From Thalassotalea eurytherma (lineage in GTDB: Bacteria; Pseudomonadota; Gammaproteobacteria; Enterobacterales; Alteromonadaceae): DNA of 64,000 bases. Below, in pieces: positions 1 through 8,478 of this stretch. A program made the translations under genes and the position numbers. Location of the stretch: the NCBI RefSeq assembly GCF_030161415.1, contig NZ_BSSU01000015.1, forward strand, positions 1 to 64,000, read 5' to 3'. Position 1 is the stretch's first letter. Every line of letters begins with the position of its first letter. The notes under the pieces were generated by a model. That model worked only from the letters and a program-made list of their open reading frames with translations. It did no database searches and was not told the DNA's origin.

Positions 1-400
1 ATCTATAAAAAGTAAACCAAGGGGCTTTCATTTAATTACGAATGAAGTTACCAATCAGCTCTCTCAGTTAAGTAAAATTCGTTGCGGGATTTTACATTTA
101 TTTATTCAGCATACCTCGGCTTCTTTAACGATTAATGAAAATGCCGACCCTACCGTTCGTTCTGATTTAGAAGCTCACTTCAATAAATTTGCGCCAGAGA
201 ATGCTGATTATTACCAGCATACCTATGAAGGAAGTGACGATATGCCGGCACATATTAAGTCGAGCATTTTAGGTTCGTCGATAAGTATTCCAATTACCAA
301 TGGCCAACTCAATTTAGGTACTTGGCAAGGCATTTACTTGGGCGAGCATCGCAATCATGGTGGTCAACGAACAATAATCGCGACGATAAATGGCGAGTAA
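1..400 (+). CDS. YjbQ/UPF0047 family protein (5' end outside window)
   Basis: The reading frame is open from the first bases of the window and ends with TAA at 398-400, giving 132 visible residues. Three blocks identify the YjbQ (UPF0047, DUF1028-unrelated) family: an HTSASL block near residue 39, a GSDDMPAH block, and the C-terminal [15 protein letters not shown] block. Family members are about 135-140 residues, so only the first few residues are missing. YjbQ proteins have been linked to thiamine-phosphate synthase activity, but their cellular role is not settled. The gene is followed by an imperfect hairpin and converges on btuB. Confidence 0.88.
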   Translation, partial: SIKSKPRGFHLITNEVTNQLSQLSKIRCGILHLFIQHTSASLTINENADPTVRSDLEAHFNKFAPENADYYQHTYEGSDDMPAHIKSSILGSSISIPITNGQLNLGTWQGIYLGEHRNHGGQRTIIATINGE

Positions 401-402
401 AT

Positions 403-445
403 TGCGCAAGTAGCTTTATTGATTAACTACCTGCGCCATTTTTAC
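403..445. terminator. Probable terminator between yjbQ-like gene and btuB
   Basis: An imperfect dyad pairs TGCGCAAGTAG with CTACCTGCGC around an AT-rich loop and is followed by a short T run. It lies between two convergent genes, so it could serve both. Confidence 0.5.
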
Positions 446-2295
446 ATTTGGTACGTTAAACCTAAATACAGCGCACGATCTTGCGTATTATAGTTAACCG
501 CCGTTTGATAATCCTCATCTAACACATTAGTTAATTTTAACTGCGTAGATAACGATTCACTTAAGCCATAATTCAAGCTTAAGTTGACTAAATGATAACT
601 ATCTAAGGTTTGCGTGCCTTCTTCTCGTTCACCATTAAATTGATAATCTATGTAGAAATCTACACCATAGAATGTTGTATCAAACTGATAACCGACTAAC
701 TCTTTAGCACGTCGCGCTAACTGTTCACCTGTTGATTTATCTTCAGTATCAATATAGCTAGCAGTGAACTGATGACGACCACCAAAACCTTGATAACTTG
801 CCAATAACTCTACGCCATTAATCTCAACTTCGTTGACATTCATCGGTTGATAGAAAAAGTTTTCGTCTGGCTGCCAGTCAATAAGATCATCAATAGTCGA
901 AGAAAATACACTGGCACTAACATCGACACCACGTAAATGGCTATCAAAAATCAACTCAAAAGTCTGTGATGTTTCAGGCACTAAGTCAGGGTTACCTGAC
1001 GAGTATGGATCTGCCGGCCAATACAAATCATTGAAGGTGGGCGCTTTAAAGCCAGTACCTAGATTCAAGGTTAGTTTATTGTTTTTACTTAATTGGTAAG
1101 CAACGCCAGCATTATAAGTTACTTCAGAATCAATATGTTCTATATCATCGTAACGCAAAGCTAATTCAAACGTTGCTTTATCGGCTTGATATAAGCCTTG
1201 TGCAAAAACACCGTAAATATCTCGCGATGAAAGAGTGAAATCAGTTGTACTATTTAATGACTCACTATAAAAATCTGCGCCAAAATTCACCTGAAAATGT
1301 GGCCATACTTGTGAGTTATTAACAACTGACAATTGATCACGGCGCGTTTCAAAAAAGCTACCGTCTTCTTTATCAACACCATTACCATAGTTTTTTGCGT
1401 AATCACGGTTTTGACCAAGCGTTACATTTAAACTGTTTTGTACATGACCAACTTGCCATTCATAGGCGCTTTTTACATACCAAAGGTGCTGTTTAATATA
1501 AGTTTGATCAGCTCCCCATGCGTTATCATATTCATTGTCACCTTCAGTCGCTTGTACTAACCAAGATAACTCAAAATCACTATTTATGTTTTGCTGTCCG
1601 CGCAGTGCTAGCGTATCGTATTCATAGCCATCAGCGTCGTCTTGCACACCTTGAAAAACATCAAATCCATCGCTTTCTTCATGATTAAAGCTTAATGAAC
1701 TATGACCGTCACCATGACTAAAACCAGCCCCAGCTTTAATTTGTCGATAGCTGTCAGCACCCATGCTAGCACCAACAAAACCTTCTCCCTGTTCTAATTC
1801 TCGAGTAAAGATATTGACTACACCACCGATTGCATCAGAGCCCCAAAGTGCCGCTCTAGGCCCTTTAATAATTTCAATGCGCTCAATAAGCTCTGGGGCA
1901 ATCGTTTGAATATCAGTTAAACCTAAACTAGCTGAGCTAACGCGCATTCCATTTACTAAGAATAAAGTATGGCTAGCGTTCGCGCCTCTGAGATATAGAG
2001 ATGCGCTCTGTCCTCGACCACCTTGGCTAGAAATATCAATACCAGCAACCGTAGAAAGTAACTCACTCATTGATTTTGGTTGAATTTTTGCGATATCAGC
2101 TTGGTTAATAACAATCTGATTGGCCAGTTGCTCTATTAACTGATTATCACTTCTGCTAGCCGTTACTGTGATGACTTCATCTTCTGCGTACGATATCACT
2201 GAAAAGCTTGAGCCAATTATCATCGCAACAGTAAGTGCTGTTAAGCGAGAAGGCTGGTTTGGTTTACTATTTTGTTTTAGTTGTTGGTGTTTCAT
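442..2295 (-). CDS. btuB: TonB-dependent vitamin B12 outer-membrane receptor BtuB
   Basis: 617 residues. A signal peptide (about 1-37) precedes a TonB box-like stretch (EVITVTA), a plug domain (about 45-155, with the GGRGQSASLYLRG block and IEIIKGPRAALWGSDAIGGVVNI), and a 22-strand barrel ending in aromatic YQM. Length and plug motifs fit BtuB (E. coli 614 residues). It imports cobalamin across the outer membrane using TonB energy. The assignment is backed by the cobalamin riboswitch directly upstream and the btuDC-cobO-btuF genes in the same direction. The RBS is a strong GAGG-type stretch just before the ATG at 2295. High cobalamin should shut expression off through the riboswitch. Confidence 0.93.
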   Translation of the reverse strand: MKHQQLKQNSKPNQPSRLTALTVAMIIGSSFSVISYAEDEVITVTASRSDNQLIEQLANQIVINQADIAKIQPKSMSELLSTVAGIDISSQGGRGQSASLYLRGANASHTLFLVNGMRVSSASLGLTDIQTIAPELIERIEIIKGPRAALWGSDAIGGVVNIFTRELEQGEGFVGASMGADSYRQIKAGAGFSHGDGHSSLSFNHEESDGFDVFQGVQDDADGYEYDTLALRGQQNINSDFELSWLVQATEGDNEYDNAWGADQTYIKQHLWYVKSAYEWQVGHVQNSLNVTLGQNRDYAKNYGNGVDKEDGSFFETRRDQLSVVNNSQVWPHFQVNFGADFYSESLNSTTDFTLSSRDIYGVFAQGLYQADKATFELALRYDDIEHIDSEVTYNAGVAYQLSKNNKLTLNLGTGFKAPTFNDLYWPADPYSSGNPDLVPETSQTFELIFDSHLRGVDVSASVFSSTIDDLIDWQPDENFFYQPMNVNEVEINGVELLASYQGFGGRHQFTASYIDTEDKSTGEQLARRAKELVGYQFDTTFYGVDFYIDYQFNGEREEGTQTLDSYHLVNLSLNYGLSESLSTQLKLTNVLDEDYQTAVNYNTQDRALYLGLTYQM

Positions 2296-2319
2296 GTTAC
2301 CTCTTCCTCAGGCACCCTC

Positions 2320-2460
2320 CGTACCTTGAAATACATATAGTGATAGTAGACATATAGGCACTCGGACTTAAGCTCTTGCTATTACCGCTGCGGGGGCAGT
2401 GCTGAAATCTCATCAACTTCCCCTATATGCTCCTCTTTGCCCAAGCACGCTTGGACCCAT
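2320..2460 (-). promoter_or_regulatory. Cobalamin riboswitch upstream of btuB
   Basis: On the minus strand the core CTGCCCCCGCAGCGGTAA (2382-2399) is followed by AAGTCCGAGTGCC (2357-2369). These match the conserved CCGCAACGGTAA core and the B12 box of cobalamin (AdoCbl) riboswitches. The element fills the 180-bp gap between the btuF stop (2476) and the btuB start (2295), so btuB has its own control even if btuF transcripts read through. The exact limits of stem P1 were not folded and are approximate. Confidence 0.88.
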
Positions 2461-2475
2461 TTGATAGACGATTAT

Positions 2476-3315
2476 CTATCGGTACTTATCAATGTCAGCA
2501 CAAAGCCGTTCAGCACCAATAAGTGCCCTTGATGTAAAACGATGCAGCAAATCTGCATCGGCCATTACAAACTTCTTTTCTTTTACCGCAGGTATCTGTT
2601 GCCACTTTAGCCAGTGATTGGCTGGAGATACTGACTGATCCCTTTCCATCGGCACAATAATGATATCGGGCTGCTTGACGATTACATTCTCGACGCTAAT
2701 TTGTGGGTAGCTTGCTGTTTGCTCAGCAAATACATTTTGCGCACCGCATAACGCCAACACTCGATGTGTCCATGTTGTATTGTTAATGGTCATTAAGGGG
2801 TCAGGCCACATTTGATAAAAAGATGCTATTTGTGCTTTGCCAATGTACTGCTGCTTTATCAATGACAACTTGTGCTCAAACTTATTGGCGATTTCATTCG
2901 CTTGTGCTGTAACACCTAATAACTTACCTATACGCCGATATTCACTGGCAACCTGATCGATTGACGTTGGGCTGCTGTCGACGATATTCAGGCCAAGGCT
3001 TTCAAGCTTTTCAATATCTCCTGCTTTGTTTCCCCCTCGCCATGCGAGCACAACATCAGGTTTCAATGAAACAATTTTTTCAATCGATAAACCATAACTA
3101 CCACCTACCCGAGGCACCTGCTGAGCTTCTTCAGGAAAATCCGCAAAGTCTACCGTTGCGATTAAGCTTCCCCCTAAACCGAGCTCATAAACCATTTCAG
3201 TTGTATGAGGCGACAAGGCGACAATTCTCAGTGCAGCGCTGTTTGACGTGTTTTGAGCACTGGTTTGAAAACTAGCTACCAATAAAAAAACAACGCTAAA
3301 GCAAAAATGACGCAT
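2476..3315 (-). CDS. btuF: Periplasmic cobalamin-binding protein BtuF
   Basis: 279 residues with a signal peptide (about 1-20), then a class III periplasmic-binding fold. Visible features are RIVALSPHTTEMVYELG at the start of the mature domain, VGGSYGLSIEKIVSLKPDVVLAW, and QPDIIIVPMERD in the second lobe. It should deliver B12 from the periplasm to BtuCD. Its ATG overlaps the cobO stop (TGATG), which shows translational coupling. The gene stops directly before the btuB riboswitch. Confidence 0.9.
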   Translation of the reverse strand: MRHFCFSVVFLLVASFQTSAQNTSNSAALRIVALSPHTTEMVYELGLGGSLIATVDFADFPEEAQQVPRVGGSYGLSIEKIVSLKPDVVLAWRGGNKAGDIEKLESLGLNIVDSSPTSIDQVASEYRRIGKLLGVTAQANEIANKFEHKLSLIKQQYIGKAQIASFYQMWPDPLMTINNTTWTHRVLALCGAQNVFAEQTASYPQISVENVIVKQPDIIIVPMERDQSVSPANHWLKWQQIPAVKEKKFVMADADLLHRFTSRALIGAERLCADIDKYR

Positions 3316-3914
3316 CAGTAATCAAAACCTAGTTGTGCTTTAATTCCTGAATCAAATGCGTGCTTTACATTTCTAACTTCGCTTACGGTATCAGCCAGTT
3401 CAGTGAGTCTTCTATGTGCACCACGCCCTGTAACCACCACATGTTGCATTTTAGGGCGGCTCTCTAAGGTTTCGATAACGTCATCGATATCTAAATAGTC
3501 ATAACTCAGCATGTAGGTGAGTTCGTCTAATAAGACGAGATCTATGTTTGGATCTGACAACATGACTTTCGCTGCTTGCCAGGTTTCTTGCGCCGCCTTG
3601 GTATCAGCTTCTTTATTCTGGGTTTCCCAGGTAAAACCTGTTTCCATAACGGCAAATGGTACACCTATATTAGCGAGTAAGTTTCGCTCGCCATTGTCCC
3701 ATTGCCCTTTAATAAATTGGACTACACCTGCTTTCATGCCGTGACCAAGACAACGGATAACCATGCCAAAACCAGAAGTCGTTTTACCTTTTCCGTTCCC
3801 CGTTATTACTTGCAAAAGCCCTTTTTCGTCTTGTGCATTGGCTATACGCTCATCGACTTTTTCTTTCAGCTTTTGTTGTCGTTGCTGGTGCTTATCTTGT
3901 GATTGCTGCGTCAT
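3315..3914 (-). CDS. cobO: Cob(I)yrinic acid a,c-diamide adenosyltransferase (CobA/BtuR type)
   Basis: 199 residues, the usual size for the CobA/CobO/BtuR family. A P-loop GNGKGKTT is at 39-46, followed by the family block GFGMVIRCLGHG, the VQFIKGQW block, and LVLLDELTYMLSYDYL, with VVTGRGAH toward the C-terminus. The enzyme transfers the adenosyl group of ATP to the cobalt of reduced corrinoids, making the coenzyme form. Being inside a B12 uptake operon, it most likely works in salvage of imported cobalamin; no de novo corrin ring genes are visible. It sits 16 bp after btuC and overlaps btuF by one base. Confidence 0.93.
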   Translation of the reverse strand: MTQQSQDKHQQRQQKLKEKVDERIANAQDEKGLLQVITGNGKGKTTSGFGMVIRCLGHGMKAGVVQFIKGQWDNGERNLLANIGVPFAVMETGFTWETQNKEADTKAAQETWQAAKVMLSDPNIDLVLLDELTYMLSYDYLDIDDVIETLESRPKMQHVVVTGRGAHRRLTELADTVSEVRNVKHAFDSGIKAQLGFDY

Positions 3915-3930
3915 AATGAGTCCTTAAAAA

Positions 3931-4977
3931 TTAACGTAAAAATGCCGAATGATGACGATTATTTCTGACCAATAGAGTTAGAAAAAACAGACTACCAATT
4001 GCTGCAGTTATGATACCTATCGGCAATTCTTGGTTTTCAATAAGTAGCCGAGAAATGATGTCTACCCACAACATGAAAATGCCTCCAACCAAAGCGACAA
4101 TCATATAAAGCCAAGCAGAACCTTGAGAGTGAAAATAACGAACAATGTGAGGAATGATCAGGCCAACAAAACCAATACCGCCGCAGTTGGCTACTAAAAC
4201 TGCCGTCATCAATGCGCTAAGCGTTAACATCAGCATACGAAGTCGATTTGGGTTTACGCCAACAGTGAGTGCAGTTTCATCGCCCATAATCATGGCATTA
4301 AGTTGGCGATGACGACTTTGAATAAATAAATACATAACGGTGAAAATAACAGCACTTATTAGCACACCATCGAGCTGTGTTCTGGTAAAGCTACCTAATG
4401 TCCAAAACATAATCGCACTGATAGCTTGCGGGTCACTAAAATAAAGCAGGAATGAAGTGAAGGCACTAAACATAAATGATAACGCAACGCCTGCCAAAAC
4501 AAGTGTATGCAAATTAGCTTGATAACGAGTGATAAAGATCAATATAGCGATAACCACTAAGCTACCGATGAATGCTGCAACAGAAAGGCCAGTAAAACTC
4601 AAAAGGTACGTTGATGCATAAAGGTCGACATTAAACATTACCATCGTAAGAACAACAGCAAAGGACGCACCAGAAGACACACCAAAAAGATAAGGATCTG
4701 CCAACGGGTTTCTTGTTACCGTTTGCAAGACTAAGCCCGACAGCGCCAACCCGGCCCCAGCGATAAAAGCCATTAAGGTGCGCGGTAACCTTAACTGCCA
4801 AATGATTTGGCTGATAGCTTGCGACTCTTGTTCTAGAAACAAACTGTTGATTACATCATTAAACGATATCGACACCGCACCGATTATCAGACTCAACATA
4901 ATTGAGGTAACAGCCAACAGACAAATCAAAAGTATCGATAACATTGCTTTTGGGTTGGCCTTTTTATAGCTAGACAT
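3931..4977 (-). CDS. btuC: Vitamin B12 ABC transporter permease BtuC
   Basis: 348 residues from the ATG at 4977 (349 if the GTG just upstream at 4980 is used). FecCD-family permease with about ten membrane segments. Typical blocks are LRLPRTLMAFIAGAGLALSG, NPLADPYLFGVSSGAS, and GFVGLIIPHIVR near the cytoplasmic coupling loop. It forms the inner-membrane channel with BtuD. I prefer the ATG because it makes a TGATG overlap with the btuD stop. Confidence 0.92.
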   Translation of the reverse strand: MSSYKKANPKAMLSILLICLLAVTSIMLSLIIGAVSISFNDVINSLFLEQESQAISQIIWQLRLPRTLMAFIAGAGLALSGLVLQTVTRNPLADPYLFGVSSGASFAVVLTMVMFNVDLYASTYLLSFTGLSVAAFIGSLVVIAILIFITRYQANLHTLVLAGVALSFMFSAFTSFLLYFSDPQAISAIMFWTLGSFTRTQLDGVLISAVIFTVMYLFIQSRHRQLNAMIMGDETALTVGVNPNRLRMLMLTLSALMTAVLVANCGGIGFVGLIIPHIVRYFHSQGSAWLYMIVALVGGIFMLWVDIISRLLIENQELPIGIITAAIGSLFFLTLLVRNNRHHSAFLR

Positions 4978-5786
4978 CACGTAGCCAACCTTTGATAATC
5001 GTAAATAACCATAGGATGTTCGCCAGTAGGATGTGACACGACATTGGCTTCAACATCAAAATAGGCTTTGATATTGTCGTTAGTAATGACCTCTGCTGGT
5101 TCACCATTGGCGACTAATTCACCGCTATGTAATAACAAGAGCCTATCTGACATCGCACTTGCTAGATTTAAATCATGAAACGATGCTAAGACAGTCATAT
5201 CTAACGATTTCGTTAACTGCATAATTTCTAGTTGATATTTAATATCTAAATGACTCGTCGGCTCATCCATAATCAATAATTTTGGTTGCTGAACAATCGC
5301 TTTGGCAATTAATACTCTTTGTTTTTCACCACCGGATAGCGTCTCGTATCCTTGGCGACTTTTCTCGAACATACCAACAGCATGCAACGCATCAATAATT
5401 TGGCTGTGTTGAGATGATGACAATGATGAAAAGAAGGTTGAATAAGGCACTAAACCCAGAGCCACCACATCAAAAGCACAAAGATTAAAATCATTTGGTA
5501 ACTCTTGCACAACCACCGCAATGTTTTGAGCAAGCGTCCTATTATCTATCGCGCCAAGCAATTGTTGGTCGAAATAAATATCGCCTGCTGTTGGTGATAA
5601 ATATCGATAGAGACATCGAAGTAAGGTCGACTTACCAGCGCCATTACCTCCAATTAAACCTACAAATTGTTTATTCGAAATTGCAAATGAAATGTTGCTA
5701 AGTATCGATTGGTTTTGATAAGCAAATGACAAGTTATTGCATTCAAGTAATGCATTGTCATGTTGGCTATTAAAAGCAGTTGTCAT
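4977..5786 (-). CDS. btuD: Vitamin B12 ABC transporter ATP-binding protein BtuD
   Basis: 269 residues. Walker A is GGNGAGKST near residue 46, the Q-loop VVQELPNDF follows, the signature is LSGGEKQRV near 155, Walker B is LLIMDEPTSHLD, and the H-loop is in SFHDLNLA. This is the FecE/BtuD class of ATPases for metallo-chelates and cobalamin. It is first in the operon btuD-btuC-cobO-btuF and is preceded by a cobalamin riboswitch, which supports B12 rather than siderophore transport. Confidence 0.92.
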   Translation of the reverse strand: MTTAFNSQHDNALLECNNLSFAYQNQSILSNISFAISNKQFVGLIGGNGAGKSTLLRCLYRYLSPTAGDIYFDQQLLGAIDNRTLAQNIAVVVQELPNDFNLCAFDVVALGLVPYSTFFSSLSSSQHSQIIDALHAVGMFEKSRQGYETLSGGEKQRVLIAKAIVQQPKLLIMDEPTSHLDIKYQLEIMQLTKSLDMTVLASFHDLNLASAMSDRLLLLHSGELVANGEPAEVITNDNIKAYFDVEANVVSHPTGEHPMVIYDYQRLAT

Positions 5787-5834
5787 TATTCATGCCTATC
5801 AAAAAGCGGATGCACGACAACGCACCAATAGGCG

Positions 5835-6010
5835 AAATGTCAGTGAAGAGTATTCCCGCTCAACCTTGTTAAAAATGTATCGTAATTTACTGGTATCCTG
5901 ACTTACAGCATCTAGATATAACCCTTCCAAGTTGCCTCGTGGTTGCTATATCGCTCTGTTCACAGTTGCGGGTACAGTTGCGAAATTCCATCGCATTCCC
6001 AGATCACGCT
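5835..6010 (-). promoter_or_regulatory. Cobalamin riboswitch upstream of btuDC-cobO-btuF
   Basis: On the minus strand the core CTGTACCCGCAACTGTGA (5960-5977) is followed about 55 bases later by TAAGTCAGGATACCAGTA (5888-5905), the B12 box, and preceded by a GGGAATG block. This is a close match to the classic cobalamin riboswitch. It occupies most of the 340-bp gap before btuD and should repress the uptake operon when B12 is plentiful. The rest of the gap up to the mscS stop (6127) shows nothing further. Confidence 0.93.
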
Positions 6011-6126
6011 TTTAAAAAGCTATGATAAATAAACTACGTTATGAAGATGCCCATTATCTACAGCTTTAAAAAGATTACAAGAAAATCACCTTCGACAATT
6101 AAGAGTTTTTTCTTCTATATCATGTC

Positions 6127-7017
6127 CTAACTAGCTTCTTTGATAAGATGTACATCGCGCTGAGGGAATGGAATCGTGATATTTTCCTTAGCAAGTGCAA
6201 GGTAAATTGCTTTATTTGCTAAATATTTAAAGGCAAACAATTCATTGGTTGGTACCCAAATTCGAACATCGATATTTATTGCGCTATCGGCGAACTCCCC
6301 AATACCGACTTGGCATTTATTCGATTCATCTAGTCCGTCTAGCCCTTTCACCGTTCGTTCAACCAATGACGTTACTTCAACAGGGTTGTCGTTATAAGAA
6401 ATACTAACACTAAGTTCCAACAGTGAATTTTCTTTAGAGTTATGAAGAACTTCTCCAACAATATGTTTATTAGGTATCGTAATTTCGACGTCATCTTCAT
6501 CGACCAAAATCGTATAGGCTAGTAGTACTTCCCTAACGATACCTTTAACACCTTGTACGGTTATCGTATCACCGACTACAAAAGGGCGAATCAAGATGAT
6601 ATTAAAGCCCGCCGCATAGTTAGAGAGCAGCCCTTGAAACGCTAAACTAGCACCTAAGGAAATGGCACCTATTGCCGCTACAAATGGTGTGACACTGATG
6701 CCTAATTTACTTAGTGACATAATAAGCACTAAGGCAACTATTAGCATTTTTGACGTGTTGGCTAAGAATTTACTTAAGGTAACGTCTAACTGTTGTTTTT
6801 CACAAAGTCGCAAAACGACGTTAGCGATTTTACCTGCAACAAAATAACCCAAAATGAAAATAAGAAATGCACCAACAAGCTGAAAACTGTAGTTGGCAAA
6901 AAATTCGACAATCAATTGATAGAAGTAAGTCACTTGATCCAGTTCTTCTTTTAGCAATTCTGACGGAGCCAGACTATTGATAGACGAACTTGATTCATTT
7001 TGTTCGGCTTGCAGCAT
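6127..7017 (-). CDS. Small-conductance mechanosensitive channel (MscS family)
   Basis: 296 residues, close to the size of E. coli MscS (286). Three membrane segments lie between about residues 40 and 165. The pore helix shows the glycine/alanine pattern GAISLGASLAFQGLLSNYAAG, followed by the beta domain (RPFVVGDTITVQGVKGIVREV, TIPNKHIVGEVL) and a C-terminal cytoplasmic domain. It should open under membrane tension to release solutes during osmotic downshock. It stands alone between the B12 operon and a divergent small gene. Assignment to the family is firm; which MscS paralog it is cannot be told. Confidence 0.9.
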   Translation of the reverse strand: MLQAEQNESSSSINSLAPSELLKEELDQVTYFYQLIVEFFANYSFQLVGAFLIFILGYFVAGKIANVVLRLCEKQQLDVTLSKFLANTSKMLIVALVLIMSLSKLGISVTPFVAAIGAISLGASLAFQGLLSNYAAGFNIILIRPFVVGDTITVQGVKGIVREVLLAYTILVDEDDVEITIPNKHIVGEVLHNSKENSLLELSVSISYNDNPVEVTSLVERTVKGLDGLDESNKCQVGIGEFADSAINIDVRIWVPTNELFAFKYLANKAIYLALAKENITIPFPQRDVHLIKEAS

Positions 7018-7181
7018 AACGATTTCCTAACTATTTTATATACTTAACATTAGTATTACGTGTTCAGTTACATTTTTCTACATAGTTTCTAATAGAAAAT
7101 TACACGAAAAACGACGATAGTTAAGAAATAAACGATAAGTTAACAGTTTGTGTACACAAAATTACTACGCTAGGAGCGATC

Positions 7182-7592
7182 ATGAAAAAACTAATTACCG
7201 CCATTACAGTCTTAATGTTATCAACATCGGCAATTGCCGCATCAACAGTTACTGAAGGAGTTATAGAGAAGTCTGATGCGATAAGCACAAAAGCAGGTAA
7301 AGACGGTAAACCAATTTTAGGCGCAGCTGTTGGCGTAGGAATTGGTTCAGCATTCGGTAGTGGTAGTGGCAACGACGCAGCTAAAGTAGTGGGTGGCATT
7401 ATGGGTGCACGCCGTGCAGCAGCTAAACAACAACAAACTGTTTACGGCTGGAGATACATTATCAAAGTAGGCGATCAGTTACAGGCTGTAGATGTTTGGT
7501 GTGACAAGCCACAGTCTCAATGCCCAGGTTTTGCGCCAGGTGAAGAAGTTTACATTATTAATGGTAAAGACATTGCCAGCAAAGCTAAATAG
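7182..7592 (+). CDS. Exported glycine-zipper protein of unknown function
   Basis: 136 residues with a clean signal peptide (cut after SAIAA, about residue 20). The mature part has a glycine/alanine-rich zipper (GAAVGVGIGSAFGSGSG, then VVGGIMGARRAAA, about 48-86) of the kind found in SlyB and 17-kDa surface antigen proteins. A C-terminal small domain with two cysteines (WCDKPQSQC) follows. There is no lipobox cysteine, so it is probably periplasmic or membrane-associated rather than a lipoprotein. RBS TAGGAG is at 7171-7176. I do not recognise a specific function. Confidence 0.75.
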   Translation: MKKLITAITVLMLSTSAIAASTVTEGVIEKSDAISTKAGKDGKPILGAAVGVGIGSAFGSGSGNDAAKVVGGIMGARRAAAKQQQTVYGWRYIIKVGDQLQAVDVWCDKPQSQCPGFAPGEEVYIINGKDIASKAK

Positions 7593-7613
7593 AACTGCTT
7601 ACTAAAGATTAAT

Positions 7614-7640
7614 AAAAAAGCGACATTACGTCGCTTTTTT
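7614..7640. terminator. Bidirectional rho-independent terminator
   Basis: Stem GCGAC/GTCGC (7620-7624, 7630-7634) with an A run before it and a T run after it lies between two convergent genes. It can serve both strands. Confidence 0.88.
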
Positions 7641-7646
7641 GTTTTT

Positions 7647-8312
7647 CTATTTTTCTATTTTTACCCAACGATCTTCATCATAATCTTCTAATGGCAGAAT
7701 CGTCACGCCGTCTTTAACTATGCGGTTTTGTTTATCAACCTCTCGCCCCATTGCCCAACGTGGCACAAACGTTTGCGCTGAAGCAACTACAACATGCGAC
7801 ATCATACCAATCATCCGCGCATTAACGATATAACCTTCAGCTTGCTCAACCATAGTACCGGTAACAACATAGTCGATAATTTGACGTTGTGATAACTCTT
7901 CATAGTTTCTGCTAAAAACAAAATCACCTTCAGGCGTTACGCGGAAAAAGCCGGTAGATTTATAATCAACAACCACTAAGCCATTTTGCTGTAGGTGATG
8001 CATAAAACTTTCGGCAAGCTGGTTGCCTAGCCAGTTGGTTGATTCTAAATCAGACAAGTTCACAAATGATGCAACAGCAACAGGCGTATTAGGATTAACA
8101 AAGCTACTAGTCTCAAGCATTTGCTCTGTCAGCCCAGCAACGATGTTGTTTAACTGATGGCTAGGTAATTCATCTTTATCAATTTCTCTAGCAAGATGCT
8201 CTGTAGACTCATCTTGACTATGTTCAGCAAAATAGCCGTACTCTTCTTCACTTTGCATTGACGTACAAGCGACAAGCAAAGTTAAGCTCAATGCACCAAT
8301 TAAAAATCTCAT
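7647..8312 (-). CDS. FlgO-family outer-membrane lipoprotein
   Basis: 221 residues with a lipoprotein signal (lipobox LLVAC, Cys16). The domain seen at about 60-195 (VAVASFVNLSDLE, LGNQLAESFMHHL, DYVVTGTMVEQAEGYIVNARMIG) is the FlgO fold known from Vibrio, where FlgO is an outer-membrane protein needed for normal flagellar stability. No flgP, flgT or other flagellar genes are adjacent here, so a role in motility is inference from the family alone. Confidence 0.8.
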   Translation of the reverse strand: MRFLIGALSLTLLVACTSMQSEEEYGYFAEHSQDESTEHLAREIDKDELPSHQLNNIVAGLTEQMLETSSFVNPNTPVAVASFVNLSDLESTNWLGNQLAESFMHHLQQNGLVVVDYKSTGFFRVTPEGDFVFSRNYEELSQRQIIDYVVTGTMVEQAEGYIVNARMIGMMSHVVVASAQTFVPRWAMGREVDKQNRIVKDGVTILPLEDYDEDRWVKIEK

Positions 8313-8441
8313 TCTTAACCCTTATCCTGATTCTATAACAAGTCACACTGCATATTTAATGCCAATAAAAAATCATTATTTATGACGCTTTCAATAAAAT
8401 TAAGCACAGTGAATGACCGATTAAAGTTAAGTGATTTTTAT

Positions 8442-8478
8442 AACGTAAAAGGCCCAAATTATTTGGGCCTTTTACGTT
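8442..8478 (-). terminator. Long perfect hairpin terminator after the ABC exporter genes
   Basis: A 17-bp perfect inverted repeat (arms AACGTAAAAGGCCCAAA and its complement) with a 3-base loop overlaps the stop codon of the ABC permease gene. Confidence 0.8.

Noticed and set aside
2961-3275. Open frame on the plus strand opposite btuF
   Set aside because: It is the complement of a clear BtuF gene, with no family-like sequence of its own. Many similar frames opposite large genes were rejected on the same grounds.
7121-7399. Proline- and alanine-rich open frame on the minus strand
   Set aside because: It is antisense to the glycine-zipper protein gene, which has a signal peptide and an RBS.
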